Source of the DNA: Pterobdella sp. o SKG-2022
Lineage: Eukaryota > Annelida > Clitellata > Hirudinida > Piscicolidae
DNA: 64,000 nucleotides
Direction of reading: 5' to 3'
Assembly (NCBI GenBank): GCA_964035795.1
Contig: OZ038321.1
Span: 26,700,544 to 26,764,543, forward strand
Part shown: positions 36,626-58,577 of the stretch, in pieces
How the letters are laid out: every line of letters begins with the position of its first letter
Position numbering within the stretch: position 1 is the stretch's first letter
Made by a program: the position numbers and the translations under genes
The notes under the pieces: model-generated
The model's input: only the letters and a program-made list of their open reading frames with translations
Told to the model about the DNA's origin: nothing
The model's database searches: none

Positions 36626-38627
36626 TTTTTCGTGTGCTTGTAAAATCTGGCATGTTTTAAAATATATTAGTTTTTGAATTAATCTTTGTATAACTTTTTA
36701 AATTAAAAACTCAAGTTTAACATGATTTAAGTTTGTAAATGTTTAATTTTCAAATTTAAATACTTTACTCAAAAATGCTCTAATTTAAAAATAATTTCTA
36801 AAAAATAATAAAAATACTCATAAACACCAAATCAAATTCAAACTCAACTTAAAACAAAAGCCAAAACAGCCTAGATAAGGATTTCTTTGATTAAACAATC
36901 AATTAACAATAGTAATAAAGCCATCTTTAGTAGTATTATCACTGAAAAATGCAATCCTATTGATACATCAAACCCTTCTTATCACAACCCTCCCAAGCGT
37001 ATCAATTAATCATGGCATGGTTCTTGTAATGATATTGTTTCCTTCTTTGATATCACTTCTGGAGCATCCCTTATTGATAAGTTGTTTGTTTCTGTTTGTT
37101 TTTATTCAGGTTCTTTATTTTTTATTGCTTATTTTTTTTATTTCTGTATTCATGTTTGTTCTCTCATTTATCAATTTTCCTTTAAAGCAAATTTGTTTGT
37201 AAATTGTGCGCTGTACACACTTTAATAATAATAATGTTAATAATTTGTTTATTTATTTTATTGTTTTGAATTTTAATATCTTTCATTTCTTTTATTACTA
37301 TTTTCTGTGCCTACTCTAACCCAAACAAAACAAGGTCATCAAAATTGGAGTCAACCATTAATAGATCCATCAAAATAAACCTAATAGCAGCTAAAAAGCA
37401 AACTTCGAGAAACCTGTAAGGTCGTCAACCCTATAATGACCTTTAACTCCGAGGCTAACAAAACTTGGACTAAAGCTAACCTTTCATCACCACCCTCATA
37501 ACTATTTGTTGGAGCCGGCCTCTCAGAGTAATTATGAAGGTATTAGGTTATTTATTTATTGATTCAAAGTTTTTATTATGAGTTTTTTTTGAATAAAATC
37601 TAATTTTCAGTGTTTAGTATGAATTTTAATGAAATAAATATTCCAATATATCTTTGAATTATCAAAATTTAATCCTCTTTTGGACGTCGTTAATATTTTT
37701 CTCCTCCCCACACCTCCTTCCACCTCTCATATTTCACACGTAAAGCACCGCAGATATTATTTTACGAGTGCTTTGTAGTTGTTTCATAAAGACTGATGTG
37801 GGTTGGGTGGATAAGTGGGGGTTGAGTGAATGGATGGGTGGTTGAATAGCGATAGATTAATAACTAGATGCATAGATAAGAGAATAGCGAGCTAAATCAT
37901 ATAACGAGATTTAAATCAATATAATTGCTTGAGAGATGTGACTAAAAGTGAGTGCTTATAACATTAGGTTAGGATCGTTAAATATTGATAAAGATTTTAT
38001 TCAAGTCGAAAGTTATCTCGTGTCAAATTAGCTAGCAAATATAGTAACACCATTAGAATATCAATAACTGATACTAATACTTACGTAATGTTTGAATAAA
38101 AATTGAAATCTGCTAATTGCTAGTGCATTAGAGCAAATGAGAATAGTTGTGACACGAAGATACCATTGTTCAATGCAGTCATTATATGAGTCGCATGTTG
38201 CCTTCTGCAAGTCAACTGTTGAGTTTAATAAAGAATGCGTTTTGAAACATCAAAAAATGAAATACTTACTTAAATTTCAATTTGTATGGCTTATGTAAAT
38301 GATTAGTGGGTATGCAAAACGTGATGAGAAACTAGAATAAAACTAATTTTAAAAAGGAATAAACCTCTAATGAGCATCAAAAATAAAATAACTTAAACAT
38401 AAATATAAATATAAACAAAGTAACATACCAATATCTTCCCATATCTTATCTACCTGATACGTCGTATGGAACAAAAACATCAAACAAAATATGAAGCACT
38501 GAAAAGCACGAGAAGCAAGAGTAACGAACGACGCTAGCTCAGTAAGGTGGTGGGGAAGCTGGAATATGGGCGTCAACTTCAAAGGAGGAACAAGCCTGGA
38601 ACTTCAAAATAATAAGAGGGTTGTGTT

Positions 38628-38840
<213 letters not shown>

Positions 38841-41800
38841 TAGAGGATTTTTGTGTTGGCTCTTTCAAGTTAGCCATAATATTAATTAAAGAAACAATGG
38901 TTGAAGCTCAGATAGGCAGGCAAATGTGTATGTTTGATAATTACAGTAATAAGATACAGAGATTTCTTGTATGATAATGTACCAAAAGAGTAATCGAATA
39001 AGGATCTTGCAGTTCTTACCAGAAGAATGCAATTTAATGAGCATTCCCAATTTATATTTATATTTCAAATTTAAGATTTAAATCAATTTGATTAAGTCAA
39101 AATCTTAAAAAATATATTTCGTTGAAAATGTAGTTTATTATGCGAAAATATTAGTGAGCTAATTTTAATGCAAGATTCTTGTATGTTTTTTATTCTTTAA
39201 GCATATTTTTAAAACGCAACTTGTCATGTACTTTTTGATATTATTCAAATTTATAATCGTTATGAATAATAAATTATTAAAAATGTTTCCTAAATTCAAA
39301 AAAAAATCTCAATGTCTACTTTTTGTAATTGTGTAGTGAATTATTTTCCATCTGCATCATCTTCGACCTCAGAGCGGAAACAGGTGATAAAAGATTAAGA
39401 ATAAAAGTAAGATATAACGCAGTAAAAATAAACAAAAGAAGACGGAAATGAAATTGTAAATCAAAAGCAAAGGTCACTTGTACATGAAAGTTGTCTTTTA
39501 TCTTCGATACAGGAAACAAGTAGCAAAAGCTTTTTTGAATTGAAGACCTTCCAAAAATGGGCGTTCCGCTTTTTTAAGATATCAAACAGAAGAAAAAATA
39601 TTTTTTTAAAAAGTATAAAATAATAAATAACTATAATTAATAAAATGCTATTAGATTGATCATATATTAAACTTCAGCCAGGCTGCAACGAAAAGCATTA
39701 GAAATAACGTTAGAAGTCTATAACACCCGTATGAACTTGCCTCGAACACTAACTTAAGTTACCAACTAACCGCACGACAGCCAATCACAACTCATCTATC
39801 AACGTTTCAATAAACAAATATAAATTAAAACCGTCAACAAAACCATTAAAGAAATAAAATATGCATATATCAAACTTCTCCAATAACAACTGAGCCAGAT
39901 AAACTTCCATCGGGCTTAATAGTCTCAAACGCACTCAGAGACAAGAACCAAAGAAGACTCACACACCTGCTACTCAGAGCCGTGAAACCCTTTTTAATGT
40001 GATTTTTTATAGAAATTACTTGGCTTGCATTACAATAGCTCATGATGGTTTAAACTAATGTGTATGTGAAGGATATGTCAGATTTCAATGACGCTATTTT
40101 TCAAAGTTCGTTCGTTTGTCCTCAAGTCACTACTGTAAATAAAAGTTAGCTATTATTTTTTAAAATAATATTTTTTATTATTTATTATTTTCATTGTTAT
40201 TATTATTATTTTTATTTTTATTTTTTTCAATTATTGATATTTTTTATTTTTTGTTATTGTTTTTTTATTTATTATTCTTATTGTTTGATAGAATAGCATG
40301 CATTAAAATTGTTCGTTTTCGAAACAAATGTTTTATGTTTCATTTAATTCTTGCTTAGCATCAAAGTTTTGAAACTTATGAAGTATTATTCCGTTTAATG
40401 TTACTTATATAACCTTGAGGCCAAACTTTAAAAAAATAGATAAATGACAGGGAAATATTATTCAAAATAATTTCAAGTGATACAAAAAAAAACTTATGGA
40501 TTTTTAAATAAAGATTTCTTGGAGGTCATGAAAACCAAGAAATTTTTGAATTAAAAACACAAGATCTCACTATAAATTGTTAAACTACTTATTCGCATAT
40601 TGCCTGATTATGTTATTCATTGAAGTTGCTTGTGTGTACAGTGTAAGGAAGGGTACAATGGGGCTCAAAAAGCTTATGAAAAATGTTGCATAAGTCACAA
40701 CACTCTAAATTTTTCAACTCAAAACTCAATTAAAATTACTTGCATGCGGTTTTTGTTGATCACGAAAAATTCTATAAATAGTTTGTTAGAGATTTGAAAG
40801 GGCGCTATTAAAAGTTTCCAAGTGGTTATTGCGTAAGATTTAATGTTTGGTAAGCGATCGGGTTATGTACTTTTTTTACACTTTTCACCACTCACGTTTA
40901 ATAATTGCACAACAATAGTGCTCCTCATATGCATTTGATTCACAGTTCATGAGAGTGACATTGTTCAAATAAGATGTAGAAAATTATCCAATTTTTAAAT
41001 GATAAACCATTTAATATTGACTAATGTTTGGCACTCATGTTTAAAATCGTTTTGTGAATGTTGATAAGAACCGATCATTTATTCTTAAGTTCGTCTTACT
41101 CGTTCTACTATTAAATACGTATTACACAAAGTTCCAAACTCCATATTTAACGATAATAAATCATTGGACTTTAACCATAAATCAATGCTTTTGAGAAGTT
41201 GAACGACAAGTGAAAGAAGACAGACTTGATGCCTAACCGATCTTTTCCTATCAAACCAGTCTCTAATATTATAAATTATTAATTAATCAAAATTAATTTG
41301 TGTTAAATATATTAATTTATACTTTGATTTATTATTTGATTTGTAATAATAGAGATTAATATATTTTTTAAATATTATTATTATATTATATTATTATTTT
41401 CTATAAATAAATCCGTGTTTTATAAATTATTCTATACAAATTTTCACCAAAAGTGATCTAAACGTTTCCAAAAAAAAATAAAATATATATAATACAAAAA
41501 GTTTTCACGCTTAAAATACTTTCACTCTCCTATCAAACTTCAATTATTGTCGGTTTCATAAAGCTAATAAAAGAGGAAAGGACAGAAAGCATAGCGTATT
41601 TTTAATGTCAAATCTCACGTTAGACACCTCCCACTGCTGTTTCATCTAAAGGAAGGGAAAACCTCGGTGCAATTAATACAGTGACATCCCTGCAATGACA
41701 GTTTCCGTTAAATATTTCCAGGGTTTGTGCCCTTATGAATTGTTTGTGCTGAGATGTTTTGGCATGGTTGGAGAATAGTTTTCTATCGATGCTTTTTCGT

Positions 41801-43192
41801 TAAATTAAATTTTCGGGTTAAAAGAATCAAAAAAACTTAATTTTTTTGTGGTAAATAATAAAGCTGTAAAGACAGAGATAAAAGTCATGACGGGTGCTAT
41901 TGAAATGAACACATTAAACTTCTAGATCCTTATCTTACTTGTTTTATCGTTTCAATCTGACTCCATGTCCCTCCATAATCACTTTCCTCACGTTGGGAAT
42001 CTTATCTCACAAACCAATGTTTACACTTTATGTAATACCTCATTAAAATGGAATTATATAAAGCACTTCAGTCGCTTTTGATTCAATCATAATATTAGGT
42101 TGTATTGAATTCTTGTCATTTCTGCACTTTTTATTACATACTACTAATTGGTGCGTCTAACGTTGAAGACTAGATTGTATGTTCTGTAAAGCATTATCGA
42201 GCTTAGAAGCACGCTTGCCCTCTAATGACGCCTTTACGTTAGCATGTCATCTTATGTCTTAGGATTAAGTCAAATCAATAATCAAATGGCAAGAACTCGA
42301 TAGACTGGTTGCTTTTGTATTATTACATAGTGTGGTAGGTAATTACTAAGTTTAATGGGAGAATGTCCGATGCATTATTCCTAAAATAACAGGTTTGAAT
42401 CATAAGCTATGAAAAGAATAAAAATGTACCTCAACTTTTTTTGTGATTAATAATACATTAAATATTAAATTGTGATAAAAAAAACCGACGTGATGACGTT
42501 TATTGTAATATTAGTGGCTTATCTAAGGTGTCTTGCGTTGTGTCTTATATCACCTGTTCCAGCGTGGGTTTGCTGGGGTGAACGAAGAAACAACTCTCTT
42601 TGGCAGATGATATCATGAAGTGTTAATGAAGAATTAAAGAATTTAATTTTAAAAACTGAATAGTTTAATTCTAAAAATGTTAATTTTAAAAAATTTTTTA
42701 TTACATAACCCTCAAAAAGAGATAATAATTCCAATATTATACCGTTTTTTTAAATAAAAATCTAGCTAAAATTTATTAATCTTATGATTATTTTAATAAA
42801 AAATAAATAATTCAATGGTTTATACTCTCTTTGTTGCTTCTTTGTGGCAAAGCAGGTTTATAGGTTCAATTAAAGAAAGTTTGAGTCCCGCTGGTAACTT
42901 TACGGCTCAGAATTAATAAATCCAAGCTGATTTCTCCAATTTCTTTATCATCTGTCTTTTTGCTCTAGTAATATTCTTTTATGGCTTTATGAAATTCTAT
43001 ACTAAGCCTTGGAACGGTATGAAGTTGAAGGGCTATTGTTTTATAGTGAGGAAATTACTTTAAGCTTTTTATAATGGCCGCTCAACTAATGATCTTTTTA
43101 AATCCATTACACTGTAAGCAGACTGCAAAATTAATTAACTTGTACATAAGCAACTTTCCTATATAAACATTAAACTTCATAACAATAAAAGT

Positions 43193-43330
43193 CACCAACA
43201 AGGAATATGCTTTAACAAAAGGTGCCTGAAGAGGTACGAAGATCGAACAATGACCAGTTACACTGGCAGATATGGTTATATGGAAATCAACACTCCCGCT
43301 GCTACCAAAACTTGGGGCTTTTATGTCTTA
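43193..43330 (-). repeat. Possible tRNA-derived SINE-like fragment
   Basis: Read on the minus strand, a TGGTAGCAGCGG stretch (pol III A-box-like) is followed about 50 bases later by GTTCGATC (B-box-like core). The sequence is less AT-rich than its flanks. There is no second copy in the window and no tail, so this is weak. Confidence 0.2.
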
Positions 43331-46076
43331 AAGAGCCGATATTGAGTTAATTTGAAAGTGACAATAGTTTATTGCAAGAATTTTGCATTATTTAGACAAG
43401 GACCTCTTTGAGTTTAAGTGTTATTCTTGATTTAAATTAAGTTAATATAAGGGTTTAATTAATTATTTAAATAAATTATCTTAAGTTTAAGCTCAAAATT
43501 TAAATAAATTTTTGACTGTACCGCTATGGTTAATGGGTATTATATGCAAACGATTTGAGTTTTTTTGACGAGTTGAGGTTCGATAAAGGTTTGAAGTTTT
43601 TAAAATTTTCATACACTTAAACAGAAATAAAAGCTCAAAAGCTAGAGTTCAACTATTTTTAAAATTTCGTTGATCTTTTGCTATGGCTTATATAAGTTTA
43701 TATTTAAATATATATTTTTTCATCCAGTCTTTTTTTACATATTGATTCGACATTTGCGAAGAAAAACAATCAACCAGATGATGTGATCAAAAAATAACAC
43801 TGCCAATAATATCTTTTTTAATGTATAATATCCCAGAATTTGTCCTAATCACTCATTTCTCATAAAGATCTATCAAAAAAGCTTAAATGGTACAAATTTG
43901 ATATAAATAAGCTTTTCATAGATATTCACAAGATATATTCATATGTGCTTTATTATTGGTGATAAAATTTTGTGAAGTCTGAAAACCATTAAAATTAGTG
44001 TTTACGTTTTTATAATGACTAGAATTAAAGAGATGATGACTTTGCCTATTGAGGGAATTTTTTGAAATAACTTTTGATCAAAAGATTTTTTTTTAAAATA
44101 AATGAATTAACTGTTTTATTATCGGTTATTTGTTTGATAATTATGAAAAAAACTTGTGAAAATTTCCAAAAAAATATCAAAGGTAGGTAGCTGTATTGTG
44201 AAGATGGTGTGAAATCTTTTATATGCTTTTCTATGATAAATTTTTGACTTAAACAAATTCTAATTTATAGAAATTAATTCTGAAAAAGTTAAAAGTTCAT
44301 TAACTTATTAAAATTTCGGTTAAAAAATTAATAATTAAAACTGAATACAAGTTTGTATCTCCACTTGATAATGAAAGCTCATCCTACGAAAAGCTTCGTG
44401 GATTAAAATAAACTCCTAAAAATGTTTTCATTTGAATATTTGATTCGGCTTCAAGAAGTGAAACATTATTATTCGGAAAAATAAAATAAATTCAGTTTAT
44501 TTTATTTTCAAATAGAGCTACCAAAATATAACGGTTGAAAAGAATGCCAGATTGGCTAAAAATATTGATATTATTAATGATTATATGATGAGGTTTTTAT
44601 GTTCAGTATGAATATCTATCATTATAACCCATAATCGTGTTATAACCAGCGTTGTTACGCAGTTTTGAAAGATTTGAGAGATATAAATAAGTTGAATCTT
44701 GATGACGTTCATTTTTGATTATAAAAGAATAATTTAAATTCTTATCGTTTATTTTTACACCATTCATGAAGTATATTTTTTTCATTGTTTTTTATTTTTC
44801 AATAAATTAATGATTTTTATCAAAGCAAAGGATTAAAAACTAAATACTGAACTCTGTTTTTTATATTTTTAATACAACAAGAAGTTTTTTGTTGAAAGTG
44901 AAACACTTGAAAGCAATTAAAAATGTATATATCAAATAAATTATTTTTATGTCTAGCACTGTTAGAAAGAGGGGTTTGAATAAAAGAGTTCCATGTAGAT
45001 GGTCGTGCTGGGGCCATTGTTTCCTATACGGGCCTCTCTCGCCAACTCTCATTTCAAACTTATAGTTAAACCCTCAATAGAGAGTTTTTAATTTTTTGAT
45101 TAACTATCTTTCTTTAATTATATAAAAACACATTTTAAAAGCCTTTAGCTTTGAAAGTCAGTATCGAGAATCTTCAAAATAAATAAGAACTCAAGTCCAC
45201 GAAAAAATTCGATTTTAAATACCCCTTTCAATACTTGGTATGAACAATGAAGGTATAAAGATGGATAATAACATATAATTACATCGAATACATATGGCCA
45301 CGCGTAGGTATGCTTCGAGAAGCAGGTGTTCTATAAGCGGGCCCGTTTAAATTGCTCTTCTCTCATTGGCTGTTCTCCTTATAGTTTAGTTCACTGGCAT
45401 TTGAATAATGGGTTCCCAAAGTTTGTGCACAACTATGTGGCTATATTCGTATACATACATATACTGGTGTTCATCTGTTGATGTATAAAATATATAGTTA
45501 TGTATATATATGTATTGAAATGTGAATAGGTGAAAGGATTTAAAAGGGACAGATTACGGGCTGAAATATACAGTTTAACCTGAGTCTACATATTTAAAGG
45601 TTCGAGATACATTATTTTTTTTAATAAAATTTTTTAAAATTAAAACGAGAAAAAAACTGAAGAGCAAATTGAATGACTTGATTTTTGGTCAAACTTAGTG
45701 TAAAAATTCGTAAAAATAGTTCAAAAACTTGGTGAAAAAGCTCAAACTTAAAGGTCTGTTTTTTTTTATTCATGTCACTTTTTTATCAAAAACATTCAAA
45801 TCTCATCAACATTTCAATTTTCAGTGCTATGTCTTTTTAAATATCCCTATTGTTTTCAATAATCTATTTTACATTGAAAATGGGTTGGAAAGTTGACATT
45901 GGTACACTCATTCATTAAGATATGATAAAATTAATATTTTATAATTTAAGCTGAACTTTGGCAATAGTTTTGCTAATTTTCTGCTATCTGTTCATGTCAC
46001 ACTTACATAAGAAAATTGATTGAGAACAGTTTTTTACATAACGTTGTAATTCATTAAGGGAATTTTTTTTTGTTAG

Positions 46077-46108
46077 TATAAAACGAGCATCGATCTGTTT
46101 CATTCAGA
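46077..46108 (+). promoter_or_regulatory. TATA box and initiator of ovo
   Basis: TATAAAA at 46077-46083 is followed by TTCATTCAGA. A start at A46102 or A46106 would be 25-29 bases downstream, the normal TATA-to-start distance. The ovo ATG follows at 46180, leaving a 5' UTR of about 75 bases. Confidence 0.55.
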
Positions 46109-46179
46109 AAGTTTTATGCATAATCTTGAGTTAAATTATTCATTTTAACCTCATTTTCATATAACTAATTTAATAAAAA

Positions 46180-53961
<7,782 letters not shown>

Positions 53962-55444
53962 ATGTGTGAATGTGACTATGTGTGAGTGATCTCCGACTGT
54001 GGCCTTGTGAACGACTTTTATGACTTTTGATGCATTTGAAAACTTTCGTTTCTTGTACTTGACTTAATTTTTTTGATAAAACTATTTTTTCGAATCAAAC
54101 ATTTTTTGATAGAACTATTTCTTCGAATCGTTCTTGTCATGCCTTACTATGAAACTATTGATATGGCATGAATTTAAAAAATAATTGAATGATTGTGAAC
54201 TTACAAATCTTTTCATCGTGAACAACGTGACTCCTATTACTTTTGAAGTTACCTTTCAATCCTATTTTGACATTTGGATCTTTATTTGTCAATAACTTGT
54301 ATATATTTTTATTTTTTATAATAAATATTATCTCATCTTTGGCATGTTGTGATGTTCAATAAAGCACATAATCAAGTGTTCAAACTGATCTTAAGATGCT
54401 CCTGTCTATGCTAACGCAGCAGTGAAATAAAAATATGTTATTGAGGTTTTTAAAACTAAAAGTTAGTGAAATAAAAGCTGAAATATTACCAGTAACAAAG
54501 AAAGCTTAATATAAAAACTGTCAAGTTATAACTTATTCAGGAGTTTATTTATTACATTAAATTGAGCATTTCCAAAATGAAGGAAAAAATTGAAATTATA
54601 TAACCACTGAAACTTCAAAAAAATTTCTTTTTCACGTTTTAGGTATTGTTTAAAAATAAGACATGGATAATGTTGAAAAGTTAAAACTTGAAATAATAAT
54701 TTGTCTTACAGCAAATAACCCACATTGTTTCAGTTTTCAAAAATTTATTGAAGCTTAAAAAATATCTCAAAATTCATTTATGCCACTCAGATCTGAATAA
54801 TTTCCAAAATGATCGTTTGATTATTATTGTTGGTTTTTTTTAAGTTTGAGTACACTCTTTGTCCAAGGTTGTGGCCGAGAAAATACTTTTGAGAAGGGTT
54901 CTTGCGAGCTTTCTTGTAATGAGGGACTATGTGCTTGGGAGAACTATAAAAGTTTGGTTGAACCATAAAAGTTGGTTTTGTTCAAGTCATATAATGCCAC
55001 ATTTCAGCTCATTTACTGATTGATAAAAAATATTAGTGCTTTTTTTTCTTTGTTGAGAACTAAAGATCGCTGCTATTAAGGATGATATAACGTGTAATTA
55101 AGACATTCTGTTAAAAAAAATTGTTAAATTTTTTAACAGTTATATAATTTATGAATTTTTTTGTTTTAAAGAAATTGATATTATTTAACGTAAAAAACTA
55201 AATAGATTATTATCTCAGCATTTCAAAATCTTTTGCTAAGTTAAGTCCTAATGAAATGAAATTTTTAGATATTGAAAATTAAGTTTTTTTGAAAAAAATA
55301 ACTTTAGTTGAATCAAATTTAAAAAAAAATTTTTTATTCAAATCAAGCGCTAAAATAGGAGATTTTAATTTTTTTGGTATCCAGCTTTATTTTTTACAAG
55401 AACCTTTGTGGCATTCTTTTGTTTTTCAGCATCACTGTAAGACG
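53962..55444. other. ovo 3' UTR and intergenic region
   Basis: AT-rich. The ovo transcript probably ends near two AATAAA signals at 54320-54325 and 54358-54363, about 360-400 bases after the stop. The remaining 1.1 kb up to the first MSL1 codon shows no coding exon that I can support. Confidence 0.55.
54358..54363 (+). terminator. Poly(A) signal of ovo
   Basis: AATAAA about 400 bases after the ovo stop, followed by a TG-rich stretch; a second AATAAA lies at 54320. Confidence 0.5.
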
Positions 55445-57390
55445 ATGTTTGAAGACAATAATATGTTTTAGAATTGATTATTATGACACAAGTTTTATCA
55501 ACAACTTCATTTTACAGTCATAGCTGGAGCGATAACCAGGTAGGGTTTTTGTTAATCTTTGCTTAATATGCATAAATAATAGTTTTTCAGAATATAGTAA
55601 TGGATTAGATTACTTGGTAATAAATACATGAAAAGAAAAGTTGAACTTTTTGAGAATTATTTTGGTTAAAATATTTCATCAGTTTGGGAAACGCCGTAAC
55701 AATTGGTTTGAAAAAATACGTCATTCTGAATATTTGAACAAAAAAAAATCTTCAATATTCCCTTCATTAATATACAGCAGACAACCAACTAATTTAAAGT
55801 AATATTTTCATTTATTTGACTTATTTAAACTAATTTAAATTCAACTTATACTCTCATTTACTTTTTACTGAAGCAAGTCACCAATTGATGTTGAAATCAA
55901 GTGTATGCTTGATAACACTGGTTCTACAAGCAGCAAAGAAGAAGCATCGAACAAAACCATTGAAAGCTGTACATCTTCTGAAACCACTCTGATTCACACT
56001 TTATCTAATCATTCAAAATATACTGAGATATCAAACACAGTAAAAAAATCTTCAAATTATTTATCTAAAAAGCCACAGCCCAAGCATAATAAAAGTCATT
56101 CTATTTTCCAAAGCCCATCTTCTAGCCCAAAACTTGACCATTCTTCAGCAGGCATTTCTGGTGAATATTTTAATAATGATAATAATAAAATTTCATATAG
56201 TGCCAAGGAAACAATTGAAACACATCATTATACATTTTATGCTTTAATCAAAAGCAATAATTAGTTTTTGTTACACAATAAAGATCTTAAAATTTTCTAT
56301 ATATACAGTATGAATAAATAAAACTGTAAATGAGCTTATTCAATATTCTATCAAATTATTTGCAGTTCCAACTTGGTGTGTAGATCTGTATACAGGCAGA
56401 TACGTCATTGAAGGCACTGAGGTGACATCTATTGAACAAAATTAAACAACTTATTTTAAATCCTGTTTTTCAATGTAGCAAATGCTTTCTGGTTTTGTAG
56501 TAGTCAATAAATGATATTAATACTCCATGAAATGGTTTTTCAACTTTTATGATTTCAACAGCTGAAATAATAAATTTCAGGATCTGAGTGATAATGTTTT
56601 TTTATCCCGACACGAGAGGTTGGAAATAGCTGAGAAAAAGAGGAAGAAAAGGGATGAAAGGTTCTTAAAAGAGCATGAAAAACTATACAGACTTAAGCAG
56701 CTAAATAACCCTGTTGATGACAATCTTTCAGGTTTTTTTTTACCATTTTATTGATGCTTAACTATTTGTTTGAACAAATGTTTAATATAAGACAAGGGTA
56801 TATAGTTATTGCTTGTTGACTATTCTGCTTTACATTTTTTAAGTCAGTCATTACAAATCCATTTTCGTTGATTTTATCATTCATTGTCTTGATATCAGTT
56901 CAAAAGAATGTATAAAAATATGTTTAATTTATACCCTTCATCAAATAATTTTTTAATGAAATTATTTTGAACCTTAAATACCATGAAACAGTGAGGTATA
57001 TTGAAGTAGTTGAAAAAGAACCAAAATGTGCTTTTGGTAAAGTTATTCCAGATCTACCTCTGAGGTTTGTTGTGACTCAAAATTATTTTCATTAACTTTC
57101 TTGTTGAAGTTTTCAAAATCTAAAAAATTTATCAAACTATTTAGTTTTATATGATCTCAGTCAAAACATAATTATGGTATCAAGAAAAGTGTTTTATGGG
57201 GAATAAATGCTTTTTTTGTTATAATTTATGTGAAATCTGCGCTTTCGAAAACCTATCTGATTTTAAATATATGAACAATCACTATTGCAGAGATTTCAAA
57301 TTGCCGTCAAGTTTTTTCACTCTAGCAAGACACGAACACTTGCGCAATTACAAGACCAACACTACTAACTCAAAAAAGAAAACTTCTTGA
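55445..57390 (+). CDS. MSL1: MSL1: PEHE-domain subunit of the MSL histone acetyltransferase complex
   Basis: Seven small exons join in phase: 55445-55464, 55518-55539, 55878-56160, 56366-56421, 56581-56731, 56992-57064 and 57291-57390, giving 234 residues. The first 108 residues are Ser/Thr-rich and look disordered. From residue 109 the PEHE domain follows: PTWCVDLYTGRYVIEGTEDL, SDNVFLSRHERLEIAEKKRK, then IEVVEKEPKCAFGKVIPDLP and RDFKLP, as in the MSL1 region that docks the MOF acetyltransferase (H4K16) and MSL3. The family's N-terminal coiled coil that pairs with MSL2 is not seen. Either this is a short form or upstream exons were missed. The exon 3 donor (GTGAAT at 56161) could instead be GTGCCA at about 56196, in the same phase. 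KANSL1 also has a PEHE domain, but the C-terminal AFG..IP.L...F.LP pattern fits MSL1 better. Confidence 0.8.
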
Positions 57391-57393
57391 ACT

Positions 57394-57399
57394 TTTATT
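57394..57399 (-). terminator. Poly(A) signal of UBE2T
   Basis: TTTATT on the plus strand (AATAAA on the minus strand) about 105 bases after the UBE2T stop. It lies only 4 bases past the MSL1 stop codon, so the two 3' ends must overlap or nearly overlap. Confidence 0.5.
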
Positions 57400-57504
57400 A
57401 ACACTACCAAATAATGTCCATATTTATACTATCCTAATTATTTTCGTATGAGTTTATCAGTGTAAATATTTTAAATAATAATGCTAAATCTCATTTACAT
57501 TAAT

Positions 57505-58577
57505 TTAACTCTCATCTTGTAACTTTCTTTTTCTACCAAGTTTTGAAACTACCTTTTTTTCTTCAACATCACACTGTTCTTTTTTATCTTTTTCATCCAT
57601 CTTCTTAGCCTTCTGCTGGAGTGAAAAAATTGATTTTTATTAGAATAAAATGGAAAAAGCTGATTTGACGTTTTCATACATGAGAAGAAAGTGAGGCATG
57701 GAGTTTGGTGTGCTCTTTTGCTTTTGCCTCAAACACATGTTTTTGGGTTTGAAATTCCTCAGCCTTCAAAACGAGAAGGGTTTAATACATTAAGTATTTT
57801 TATGCAGCATCAATTATTAATGAAATAGTATGTAATGGAGAGATTACAATATCTGGCATCAGAGGGTCATCGGGGTTGGGTTCCTTAAGAAGCATTTGAA
57901 TGCTGAGCAAGAGTGTTATTATGCTCATTGAAGGCTTCCAAGACCCCTGTTGTGTTTGAAGCCTCAATGAAACCTTATGGCTTGTGAGTGAAATTTAATT
58001 GGGATATGAATTAGTGAATAACTTAATGTATTGACAACACTGATGATTTGTTGGAACCAGGGCAAAAAGCTGCTGGGTATTTAATAATGAGTGTTAACTA
58101 TGAAGTTAAAACATATAAATGTCAAACATGTTCATTATCTTTGAGAACATCTAAACATATTCTGCCAGCTTCATCAATGTTTGGATGGTAGATTGGAGTC
58201 TTGAAAGTGATTTGAGGTGGAGAAAAAGGATAACTTGAACAAATATTTTTGAAATTAAAATAATATTCTCACAATTTTGTAGTTACAATAATTTAAAAAA
58301 AAAAATTTTGGTTCAAACTACTCACTTATTCGGAATTTCTATTTCCAGCTTGAAAATTCCATTTTCATACGGTGTGTCTGCTAAAGAGCTTATTTCTGAA
58401 ATTCATTATTCAAAAATTAAAATTGAGATTTAAAACAAGTTGAAGAAAGCAAGCAATTTAACCAGCATCTAAAATATTAATGTTGCTATCTGTTTGCTTT
58501 AATTTTATTCCTTGAGGAGGACTTTTTTCAAAGTTTTTAAATTCTTTTATTATTCTTGTTTTTCTAATATCAGGCAT
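57505..58577 (-). CDS. UBE2T: UBE2T: ubiquitin-conjugating enzyme E2 T
   Basis: Six exons on the minus strand (5' to 3': 58577-58463, 58395-58326, 58233-58128, 57973-57848, 57763-57680, 57615-57505) join in phase to 203 residues; human UBE2T has 197. The UBC fold is clear: [13 protein letters not shown] helix 1, [32 protein letters not shown], then the catalytic [12 protein letters not shown] with Cys88, and [20 protein letters not shown], the HPN motif and EPNPDDPLM identify UBE2T, the E2 that works with FANCL to monoubiquitinate FANCD2/FANCI in interstrand crosslink repair. Odd: after DVLK the chain continues [16 protein letters not shown], about 9-10 residues longer than the usual KLPPKGAW loop next to the active site. 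A Lys-rich tail ends the protein. The start is the only ATG with the family N-terminus. Confidence 0.9.
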
